Below the pieces are notes generated by a model. It ran no database searches and was not told the DNA's origin. It saw only the letters and a list, made by a program, of their open reading frames with translations. From positions 1 to 64,000 of the forward strand of contig NZ_JAGXJW010000035.1 in the NCBI RefSeq assembly GCF_019091135.1: a stretch of 64,000 nucleotides of DNA. The letters are read 5' to 3'. A program made the translations under genes and the position numbers. Shown here one piece after another: positions 17,305 to 23,615 of the stretch; the first letter of the stretch is position 1; every line of letters starts with the position of its first letter. The stretch is from Cohnella sp. GbtcB17 (GTDB lineage Bacteria > Bacillota > Bacilli > Paenibacillales > Paenibacillaceae).

Positions 17305-18755
17305 GATCCCGCGCCTCTCACGTCGCGCAGCCAGGCAAAGCTCTCGGGATCGAGCCTGCCGATCCGTTCCCATGCCCGCTCCGACAGCTCCGCCTTCAGC
17401 TGCCAAGCATCCCTGGATTCGTCGTAGCGCGCCCAATCCCGAACCTCGATCGCGTCGCCGCCGCAGACGTACTCTCCGATTCTGACCAGCTTCCGGCTGC
17501 CGCCCACCATCCGCATCTCGAACCCGATCTGCGTGACGTGCTCCGCGATTCGGCGAGTCAGTCTGGCCGCGTTCATTGCCCTGCCATCGAGCATGCACAT
17601 GTCGGTGATCGCGTCCGGCACGTCTTCCAGACTGTTCGCATGGACGGACGTAATGCTGCCTTCGTGTCCTCGCGTACAAGCCCGCACGTAGATGTTGGCA
17701 TCCGCGTCGCGAATCTCGGCGTGGCAAATCCGCTGCGGCGACTGGCGAAGCGCCAGCTTGAACGCCTGCTGCGGGCCGTGCTGCGGATCGTCTTCGTCCG
17801 CCTCGTATTCGATGACGTTCTTGTCGGGGAAGTCCCGCTGCAGCCGCAGCTCGAACCTGCCTTCGATCGTCACGATCCGCTCCTCGTCGGGCATCGCCGC
17901 GATCAATGCCTTGATCAGATGCGTCTTGCCCGTATTGGTCGGACCGATCACGACCATGTTGAAGCGGGACTTCACGATGCAGCGCAGCAGCTTGTACACG
18001 GACTCGTCGATCGAGCGATACTCCGGTCTGAGCAGCGTCTGCAGATCGAAGCGCCGCACGGTATAGAAGCGTATCGTAAGCGAAGGCTGAGCCGTAAAAC
18101 CGAAGCCGGTCATCGTCACCCGTGAGCCGTCCTGGAGCAACACCTCCGCCCATCGCTTGCGGGGACTGATCGAGTCGTCGTTGAACAGCACCAGGTTCTG
18201 TTGGATCCGCTCCACCTGCGCGATCGAACTGAAGCTGAACGCCGAACGGGTCGCCATGCCGTCTCTGACCTCGAAGATTCGCGTCCCTACGACCTGCACC
18301 TCCTCGAGTCCATCGCGATCTTTAAGGATGAGCTCGAGCACGTTGAGGCCGATAACCTCCGCGAACAGCGCTTCGGCAAGCGAACCGTACGGCAACGGGC
18401 CGAAGCTTGCATGCTGAAGCCGCTTTTTTATGATCCAATCGGATAAAATGGCCAGCAGCTCCTGCCGTTCCTGCGGAAATCCGATCACGGCCCGATTGAG
18501 CTTCTCAGCGTAACGCCTTCGGTCCTCGTCGCTGAAGCCTCGCGGCGCCGCCAGCATATGCCGGGCTTCCTCCGTCAAAGCGCCGAGGTCCTGGCCGCCG
18601 GCTCCCGCGCCGCCCTCTTGCGAAGCGCCGTAAGGGACGAGACCCTGCTTGTCCTCCTGCAGCCGCGCCGCGTAAGCCGCTGCGGAGAATCGAGCTGCTG
18701 CATCCGGCCGCTCCCCGGTCCGATCTTCGCCGCTTTGCCGATAAACAGCCGTCAT
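17298..18755 (-). CDS. cpaF: CpaF/TadA-like secretion ATPase
   Basis: This 485-residue protein has a low-complexity N terminus (1-70), a CpaF N-terminal domain and a RecA-like ATPase core. The Walker A is GPTNTGKTH (271-279). An acidic segment follows (IEYEADEDDP). The family motif GHEGSITSVHAN corresponds to the CpaF GHEGSLTTxHAN signature. It should hexamerise and power assembly or secretion through TadB/TadC. The ATG at 18755 overlaps the stop of the CpaE-like gene (ATGA); a longer reading in the same frame would overlap that gene and is rejected. Confidence 0.9.
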   Translation of the reverse strand: MTAVYRQSGEDRTGERPDAAARFSAAAYAARLQEDKQGLVPYGASQEGGAGAGGQDLGALTEEARHMLAAPRGFSDEDRRRYAEKLNRAVIGFPQERQELLAILSDWIIKKRLQHASFGPLPYGSLAEALFAEVIGLNVLELILKDRDGLEEVQVVGTRIFEVRDGMATRSAFSFSSIAQVERIQQNLVLFNDDSISPRKRWAEVLLQDGSRVTMTGFGFTAQPSLTIRFYTVRRFDLQTLLRPEYRSIDESVYKLLRCIVKSRFNMVVIGPTNTGKTHLIKALIAAMPDEERIVTIEGRFELRLQRDFPDKNVIEYEADEDDPQHGPQQAFKLALRQSPQRICHAEIRDADANIYVRACTRGHEGSITSVHANSLEDVPDAITDMCMLDGRAMNAARLTRRIAEHVTQIGFEMRMVGGSRKLVRIGEYVCGGDAIEVRDWARYDESRDAWQLKAELSERAWERIGRLDPESFAWLRDVRGAGSC

Positions 18756-19597
18756 CTTCTTCTGCTCCGGTGCTGCAGCAGCCTTCGAAGCCAAGGGCGC
18801 TCCGTGCGCTTCAACCGCTCTTCCCAATTCAACTGCCGCAGCAAAGTGCCCGCGACCGGATCGAAAGCGGAGGCGTGGCGCTCGTCCGCCGCCAGCCACT
18901 CGTCCAGGCGGCCGCTGTCGAGCTGCAGGTGCACGCTCTCCGCGAGCTGCAGCTCAGACAACGAAATGGCTCCTGTTTCCTTGCGAATTTCCTTCATTCC
19001 AAATCCCCCCGCGTGCCTGTATTTGCTCTGCATCAGCACCAGATGATAATTCGCAAGCGACAGCCCGAACTGCGAGCCGACCTGCCCTGTCCACCGATTC
19101 ACGTCTTCCTGAAAATGCGTCAAGCTCCCGGTCGTCACCAGACACCGGTGATCGGCCGCTCGCATGGCGCATACCGTCGCGGCATTGTCCCAATAGGCGC
19201 TCACGTCCGCCACCGTCACGTCGAATGCGTCTCGCGCGGCCCCCAGCAACGCTTCCATCTGCTCGGGCTCGTAATACTCGGCCTGGTCTCGCGCCAGATT
19301 GCCGAACAGCACGTGCAAGCCGTCAAGCCGCGAAGGCGCAAACGCGTACTGCCTGAGCTTCGCTCCTGTCAGCGTGCCCGACTTCAGCTCCGGACGCATG
19401 CCGCTGAGCGTGATCTCGGGTCTGTCTATGCCCAGATACAGATGCGTCTTGGCGCTCTTCAAGTTCAGGCACAGATAGCCGACGCGCTTGCCCGTCACCG
19501 AAGCGATCCGGTAGGCGGTCCCGAACGCCGCAAGCGAAGTGCCGATATTCGGCGTCGAGCCCGCGAACGCGATCAGCGATCCCCGTTGACCGCTCAT
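18752..19597 (-). CDS. CpaE-like MinD/ParA-fold protein with degenerate P-loop
   Basis: This 281-residue protein keeps the MinD-like layout (GSLIAFAGSTPNIGTSLAAFGTAYRIA at the N terminus, then YLCLNLKS and FDVTVADVSAYWDNAA). However, the deviant Walker A lacks both lysines: the loop reads STPNIGTS instead of KGGxGKT. ATP binding is therefore doubtful. In Tad systems CpaE/TadZ marks the pole or assembly site, and several TadZ proteins also have atypical P-loops. It overlaps both neighbours by ATGA junctions, so it is an integral member of the operon. Confidence 0.78.
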   Translation of the reverse strand: MSGQRGSLIAFAGSTPNIGTSLAAFGTAYRIASVTGKRVGYLCLNLKSAKTHLYLGIDRPEITLSGMRPELKSGTLTGAKLRQYAFAPSRLDGLHVLFGNLARDQAEYYEPEQMEALLGAARDAFDVTVADVSAYWDNAATVCAMRAADHRCLVTTGSLTHFQEDVNRWTGQVGSQFGLSLANYHLVLMQSKYRHAGGFGMKEIRKETGAISLSELQLAESVHLQLDSGRLDEWLAADERHASAFDPVAGTLLRQLNWEERLKRTERPWLRRLLQHRSRRR

Positions 19598-20310
19598 GAG
19601 CCCGATGCCTCCCCCGCTTCGAACGACGACGCGTCGAAGGCCACGATCAGCTTGGACTTCCCGTCTTTGCACGCGGTGTCCAGCTCCAGCCACTGCGCCT
19701 CTGTCAAATTCAGGTTGACCGCGTCGATGCTGCCGTTCGCGTCCCGCCGGGAGGCGTACATCCGCTCCTTGTCCCCTTCGGCCATGGACAATAGATTCGA
19801 GCTCTTCGGATTGTCGATCTCTTGATTCGAAGCCGTCTTGACCGCCGCCACGACCACCGGCTCCGGAAACAGCCTGCGCGACGCGCCATCCTCCGCCGAC
19901 AAATACACGATCGCCCGGTCGCCCGCCCGAATCCCGCTGGAGACGGACTTCACATAATCGCGCGGCACTTGAAAGGTCGCTTCCCCGACGCGCGGCAGCA
20001 GCCTGAACTTGTCCAGCTTCCACCGCAGCAGCGGCTCTCCGCCGCCCAGCGGAACGGAGGACTCCAAGCCGTCCGCTTCGTCCATATCGACGATCATCTC
20101 GCCGGTAACCGCGCCGCTGGGCAGTCGAAGCTTCGTCAGCATCTCGCGGCCGAGCGACGTGCCCGCGGGCACGAACTGCTTCGGTACGACGACCTCCGTC
20201 GTCTCCGTCAACCTGATCTGCCTCATCTGCAGCAAATAAACGCCGTAGACGAGCAATCCGGACAATACGGCCGCGGAAACGCTGATCCGTATCTGTCTTC
20301 CTCTGTTCAA
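19594..20310 (-). CDS. cpaB: CpaB-like SAF-domain protein
   Basis: This 238-residue protein has an N-terminal helix (about 8-28) followed by a SAF-like domain (VVVPKQFVPAGTSLGREMLTKLRLPSG, about 40-100) and a CpaB/RcpC-type beta region (VGEATFQVPRDYVKSVSSGIRAGDRAIVY). In Gram-negative Tad systems CpaB works with the secretin; here, in a single-membrane cell, it probably links the machine to the wall. The TTG at 20310 with AAGGGAGG eight bases upstream is preferred over a TTG at 20337. It is the first gene of the nine-gene operon. Confidence 0.8.
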   Translation of the reverse strand: MNRGRQIRISVSAAVLSGLLVYGVYLLQMRQIRLTETTEVVVPKQFVPAGTSLGREMLTKLRLPSGAVTGEMIVDMDEADGLESSVPLGGGEPLLRWKLDKFRLLPRVGEATFQVPRDYVKSVSSGIRAGDRAIVYLSAEDGASRRLFPEPVVVAAVKTASNQEIDNPKSSNLLSMAEGDKERMYASRRDANGSIDAVNLNLTEAQWLELDTACKDGKSKLIVAFDASSFEAGEASGS

Positions 20311-20328
20311 ACGACTAGCCTCCCTTGA

Positions 20329-20454
20329 CAACGGCAAACAAAAAAACGCAGGCGCAAGAGAGACCGTGCTCTCTGTCGCCTGCGTTCTTCGCAGCCGTTG
20401 CTATACATATATCTTCGTACCGCCAATATAGCAGAGGAACGCAAGGGTTGTAAA
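20329..20454 (-). promoter_or_regulatory. Promoter and possible attenuator leader of the Tad-like operon
   Basis: TTTACA (20454-20449) and TATATT (20430-20425) with an 18-bp spacer form a promoter. The transcript then carries CTGCG (20393-20389), which can pair with CGCAG in the left arm of the terminator and so compete with it. It also carries CAACGGC (20399-20393), exactly complementary to GCCGTTG (20335-20329) just before the ribosome site. Two exclusive folds are therefore possible, as in an attenuator. No known riboswitch aptamer was recognised. Confidence 0.5.
20340..20385 (-). terminator. Intrinsic terminator in the leader of the Tad-like operon
   Basis: AACGCAGGCG (minus strand, 20385-20376) pairs with CGCCTGCGTT (20353-20344), with more pairing inside and a run of T after it. 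It lies between a promoter (20454-20425) and the cpaB start, so transcripts must pass it to reach the operon. It could also serve as the distal terminator of the 20508-21143 gene. Confidence 0.85.
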
Positions 20455-20507
20455 CCCCTTTTTTCCACCGATCGACAATTTCCCGGGAAATCCGTTGGCT
20501 CGGCCTT

Positions 20508-21143
20508 TTAAGAAAGCGCCGGAACGTAAGGATTTTCCCGTTTTTCTTCGCCGATTGTCGTCGACGGGCCGTGTCCCGGCAGGACGAGCGTATCGTCTGG
20601 CAGCGTGTACAGCTTGCTTCGAATGGACTTCGTCAGCGTATCCTGATGGCCGCCGGGCAGATCGGTACGTCCGACGGAGCGCCGGAACAGCGCATCGCCA
20701 GCGAACAGCAGATCTCCGCATACGAAGCTGACGCTGCCTGGCGAATGTCCGGGCGTATGGCGCACCTCGAATGTCTCGCCGATCAACTGCAGCTTCATGC
20801 CGTCCTCGAGACTATGGTCAGGCGGGCCGCTCTTGATGGGCGCAGTCACGTCGCTCCACCTTGCGGAGCCGTTTTTCGCAGGATCGGTCAGCCAATCCTT
20901 TTCCAGCGGATGAAGATAGACGGGGCAGCCCCACTTCGTACGAAGCTCGTCCACGCCTCCGATATGGTCGAAATGGGCGTGCGTAAGCAAAATCGCCTCG
21001 ACTTGAAGACCCGCAACCTTGCGCAAAAGCGCCGGATCCGCGGTGCCGGGGTCGATCACGATCGCCCGCGTCCGCGCCGCATCGATGACCACGTAAGCGT
21101 TGGTCTGGAGCGGACCGAGCAGAAAAGCTTGAAAAGTCAGCAT
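20508..21143 (-). CDS. MBL-fold metallo-hydrolase, glyoxalase II-like
   Basis: This 211-residue protein has the metallo-beta-lactamase motif THAHFDHIGG (about 55-64). Later ligands are H in RHTPGHSPGS, D in FAGDALF and H in LPGHG. These build a dinuclear zinc site. The short form without the C-terminal glyoxalase helices resembles Bacillus YqgX and similar thioester or persulfide hydrolases. The substrate is not determinable; bacillithiol adducts are a reasonable guess in this group. It starts 12 bases after the thioredoxin-like gene, so the two form an operon. Confidence 0.88.
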   Translation of the reverse strand: MLTFQAFLLGPLQTNAYVVIDAARTRAIVIDPGTADPALLRKVAGLQVEAILLTHAHFDHIGGVDELRTKWGCPVYLHPLEKDWLTDPAKNGSARWSDVTAPIKSGPPDHSLEDGMKLQLIGETFEVRHTPGHSPGSVSFVCGDLLFAGDALFRRSVGRTDLPGGHQDTLTKSIRSKLYTLPDDTLVLPGHGPSTTIGEEKRENPYVPALS

Positions 21144-21155
21144 CGCGAAGCTCCT

Positions 21156-21722
21156 TTAAACGCGCTCGAGCACGTCCTGCAGCTCCCAAAGGATGACAGG
21201 CGTATATTCGGAGGCATCGCCGTATTGCTTGACGATCTCCTTGCGCGCTACCGCCAGATTGTCCTGATAGTCGGCCGCTTGGTTGTCCGGATTCGCTTCC
21301 TTGAAAGCGATCATCACGTCCTGAACATGCTGCGGACGCGGTCCCCACTTGCCAAGGAGGGCGCCGCCCGTATCAGTGACGAGGACGATCGGGATCGAAC
21401 GTCCGCCCAAGGTCAAATGTTGGTCGATCAGGTCGAAGTGCTGTTCGATGATCATGACCTCGGTCGGGATACCGGCGGCTTCGAATGCCCGAAATACGAC
21501 GGGCACGCTGCGCAGCGCGTCGCCGCACCAGTCCGCCGTGATGATCATGGCGCGCAGATCGTCGCGATTGTTCAGAGATTCGAAAAATTCCCGGCTCTTG
21601 TCGTCGGGCCATGCGAAGCTGTCGTAGTTGGCGTTAAAAGCTTCCTTGTTCTTCTCCATCCCGTCCATAAACGCGCGCGGCGAGATGCCTTGGTTAAACT
21701 TGTGTGCGAGCTGTTGGCTCAT
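21156..21722 (-). CDS. Thioredoxin-fold protein with single-Cys WCGDA motif
   Basis: This 188-residue thioredoxin-like protein has the active-site region MIITADWCGDALRSVP (about residues 60-75). Only the first cysteine of CxxC is present: CGDA. The cis-proline side is seen in GGRSIPIVLVTD. A monothiol site suggests binding to or transfer from a small thiol rather than classic disulfide reduction. The same motif occurs, as far as I recall, in other Firmicute members of this family. The ATG at 21722 with GAGGG upstream is preferred over the longer reading. It precedes the metallo-hydrolase in one transcript. Confidence 0.8.
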   Translation of the reverse strand: MSQQLAHKFNQGISPRAFMDGMEKNKEAFNANYDSFAWPDDKSREFFESLNNRDDLRAMIITADWCGDALRSVPVVFRAFEAAGIPTEVMIIEQHFDLIDQHLTLGGRSIPIVLVTDTGGALLGKWGPRPQHVQDVMIAFKEANPDNQAADYQDNLAVARKEIVKQYGDASEYTPVILWELQDVLERV

Positions 21723-21800
21723 GCGAATCCCTCGTTTCGACAACTTGAATGAACTTGATCCTATTGTAGCAATCCCGGCGGCAAAAGGAAAACCCATGCA

Positions 21801-21833
21801 AAAGAAAAAAGCAAATCCGTTAAATGGATTTGC
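21801..21833 (-). terminator. Terminator overlapping the end of dedA
   Basis: GCAAATCC (21811-21818) pairs with GGATTTGC (21826-21833). The minus-strand exit is TTTTTTCTTTT. The stem includes the dedA stop codon. Confidence 0.85.
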
Positions 21834-22431
21834 CGCGCTTGCGCAGGAAAATATAGACGAAATAAACGATCAATGCAGCGAGCGCGATCAAAATGATCGG
21901 ACGCACGTAAGGCGCCGCTTTCTCGTCGATCTGCTCCCAGTTGTCCCCGAGCGACTTGCCGAGCCAGACGAACAAAATCGACCAGGGAATAGACGCGAGC
22001 AGCGTCAAGCCGCTGAATAAAGCCAGATTCATCCTGGCCATGCCGGCCGGGATGGAGATGACCTGTCGCATAACCGGCACGAATCGCGCGGTAAATACGA
22101 TAATCGGCCCGTACTTTTGAAACCACTGCTCCGATTTGTCGACATGCTTCGGTTTCAAATGCAGGAATTTGCCGTAACGATCCACGATCGGTCTGCCGCC
22201 GTAACGGCCGATCGCATACAAAATCCATTGCTGGATAAGCGCCCCGATCACGCCACACACGACCGCTCCCCAGAAGTTGACGTCGCCCTTCCAGACCAGG
22301 TAACCGCCGTAGCCAAGCACGATCTCGCTGGGGATGACCTCGATGGCAAGACCGATAATGATGCCGAAATAACCGAGACTCTCAATCCATTGCAGCAGCT
22401 GATTAAGCCATTCGTGAACCGTATCCATCAT
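21820..22431 (-). CDS. DedA-family membrane protein
   Basis: This 203-residue protein has the DedA/SNARE-associated core. It includes an E-x-x-P helix (AIEVIPSEIVLGYGGYLVWKG), the G...GR.GG segment (ILYAIGRYGGRPIVDRYG) and the F-x-[AT]-R-x-[VI]-P-x-x-R motif (FTARFVPVMRQVISIPAGMARM). DedA proteins flip phospholipid or undecaprenyl phosphate across the membrane and depend on the proton motive force. The C terminus ends in a helix and a basic tail (RKRGKSI). It is a single-gene transcript ending at its own terminator. Confidence 0.92.
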   Translation of the reverse strand: MMDTVHEWLNQLLQWIESLGYFGIIIGLAIEVIPSEIVLGYGGYLVWKGDVNFWGAVVCGVIGALIQQWILYAIGRYGGRPIVDRYGKFLHLKPKHVDKSEQWFQKYGPIIVFTARFVPVMRQVISIPAGMARMNLALFSGLTLLASIPWSILFVWLGKSLGDNWEQIDEKAAPYVRPIILIALAALIVYFVYIFLRKRGKSI

Positions 22432-22632
22432 AAACGTATGTACCTGCTCTCTTCATCGTATTTGCGTCGTAGGACAAACGCGATATAAGTAGGGGCCGGA
22501 ACCTTTATTATTCTAGCATATCCGCGCATCCCGATTCTACTTGGGCCGGGGTCCAGGTAGAAACGATGTCATGCGGGGACGGGCCTGCGCATACAAATGC
22601 AGTAGGACAAAGCCGAAGAGGAGCGAACGGAT

Positions 22633-23082
22633 ATGAGCAGAGTCATGTTTATCAGCAAAAGGAGAATTCAATGGTACGTCGTCGCCCTGGCGATCGTCGT
22701 GCTCGGCGCGGCCTACGCGGGATGGCACCGGTCGCAGGCGGCTACCGCACCTCCGCCGTCGGATGTGCAGGTCCGTTACATCGTGACGACCGAATTCACC
22801 TCGAAGACGGACAGCGGGCAAGAGCTCGAGGCGTATCGCTGGGACCCCGGCACGATCCCGGTGAAAAAAGGACAGCCCGTCGAGCTTCGCATTACCGGCA
22901 TAAACGGCGCGTCGCATCCCTTCACGATCGAAGGACTGGGCGTCAAGGCGACCGTGACCAAAGGAAAAACGACGGTCGTCCGGTTCACCCCGAAGGAAGC
23001 CGGCACCTACGCGATCGTCTGCGAGACGCACAGCGACCCGAAGGACGGCGTCCCGATGGTCGGGTACCTCGTCGTCCAATAA
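22633..23082 (+). CDS. Membrane-anchored cupredoxin-domain protein
   Basis: This 149-residue protein has a signal-anchor (about 13-31) and one cupredoxin fold. The type 1 copper ligands fit H95 (GASHPF), C130, H133 (CETH) and M142 (PMVG). The sequence GTIPVKKGQPVELRITGINGASHPFTIEGL resembles the copper domains of cytochrome oxidase subunit II and nitrous-oxide reductase-type proteins. It probably carries electrons or copper on the outer face of the membrane. GAGGAG lies nine bases before the ATG. No oxidase genes are nearby. Confidence 0.85.
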   Translation: MSRVMFISKRRIQWYVVALAIVVLGAAYAGWHRSQAATAPPPSDVQVRYIVTTEFTSKTDSGQELEAYRWDPGTIPVKKGQPVELRITGINGASHPFTIEGLGVKATVTKGKTTVVRFTPKEAGTYAIVCETHSDPKDGVPMVGYLVVQ

Positions 23083-23133
23083 TTGTCCACAATCAATAAT
23101 CGCCCACGATCGGCGGCGGCCGCTCTCGTAACC

Positions 23134-23176
23134 AAGCGCTCCTCTCCCGCATAGATTATCGCGGAGAGGAGCGCTT
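23134..23176 (+). repeat. Long inverted repeat covering a ribosome-binding site
   Basis: Arms 23134-23150 and 23161-23176 are complementary except for one extra C, with a 10-base AT-rich loop. The right arm contains GGAGAGGAG, the ribosome site of the gene at 23181. As RNA this hairpin would hide the site. There is no T tract on either strand, so it is not a normal terminator. Confidence 0.75.
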
Positions 23177-23180
23177 GTGC

Positions 23181-23492
23181 ATGAAAAACGAATCAGGCAA
23201 GCACGCCGACTCGCTGCCCACCGCCAGAACGATCAGGCGCGCGTGCGGCAACGAGCTGTACCGTACCTTGAAGCGGCTCAAGACCTATGTACCCGACGCG
23301 AAGGTAAAGGAAGCGGAAGAGCTGTACGTACGCCGCGTCATGCTCAACCTGCTCTGGATCCACGAGCACCGCAGCGACCGCAAAAAGCTCGCGGACTGGT
23401 GGGAAGCGGAGGTCGCCTCCGATATCGCAAGCCTGTGGGAGATCGACCGGGACCGCCTCGCCCGGGCGTTCCGGGACGCGTTCGGCGGTTGA
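23181..23492 (+). CDS. Conserved hypothetical protein, 103 residues
   Basis: This basic, helical protein (MKNESGKHADSLPTARTIRRACGNELYRTLKR onwards) ends with a tryptophan-rich, conserved-looking block (LNLLWIHEHRSDRKKLADWWEAEV) and the tail RAFRDAFGG. No signal peptide, membrane helix or metal motif is present. I do not recognise a functional family; homologues seem to exist in paenibacilli. The ATG at 23181 lies ten bases after GAGAGGAG; a GTG at 23177 is also possible. Translation may be limited by the hairpin that contains its ribosome site. Confidence 0.68.
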   Translation: MKNESGKHADSLPTARTIRRACGNELYRTLKRLKTYVPDAKVKEAEELYVRRVMLNLLWIHEHRSDRKKLADWWEAEVASDIASLWEIDRDRLARAFRDAFGG

Positions 23493-23522
23493 AGGGTGGG
23501 GTCCGTGCAAGTCCGCCGATAA

Positions 23523-23569
23523 AAGCCCGGCAGCGCCGCGTCTATAACGATGCGGGTGCGGCCGGGCTT
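23523..23569 (-). terminator. Terminator of the O-antigen-ligase-like gene
   Basis: AAGCCCGGC (23523-23531) pairs with GCCGGGCTT (23561-23569), and TTTTATC follows on the minus strand, about 45 bases beyond the stop at 23616. Confidence 0.75.
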
Positions 23570-23615
23570 GTTAGCGCTAACTTATCGAATCAAGCAAGAG
23601 ATTCGAGCAAGAACG

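Noticed and set aside
20478-20491. 14-bp perfect palindrome ATTTCCCGGGAAAT
   Set aside because: It stands alone between two genes; a single palindrome without a second copy or known regulator is not enough to call an operator.
23570-23581. 12-bp palindrome GTTAGCGCTAAC beside a terminator
   Set aside because: It is a single short palindrome next to the terminator stem, with no promoter that it could control.
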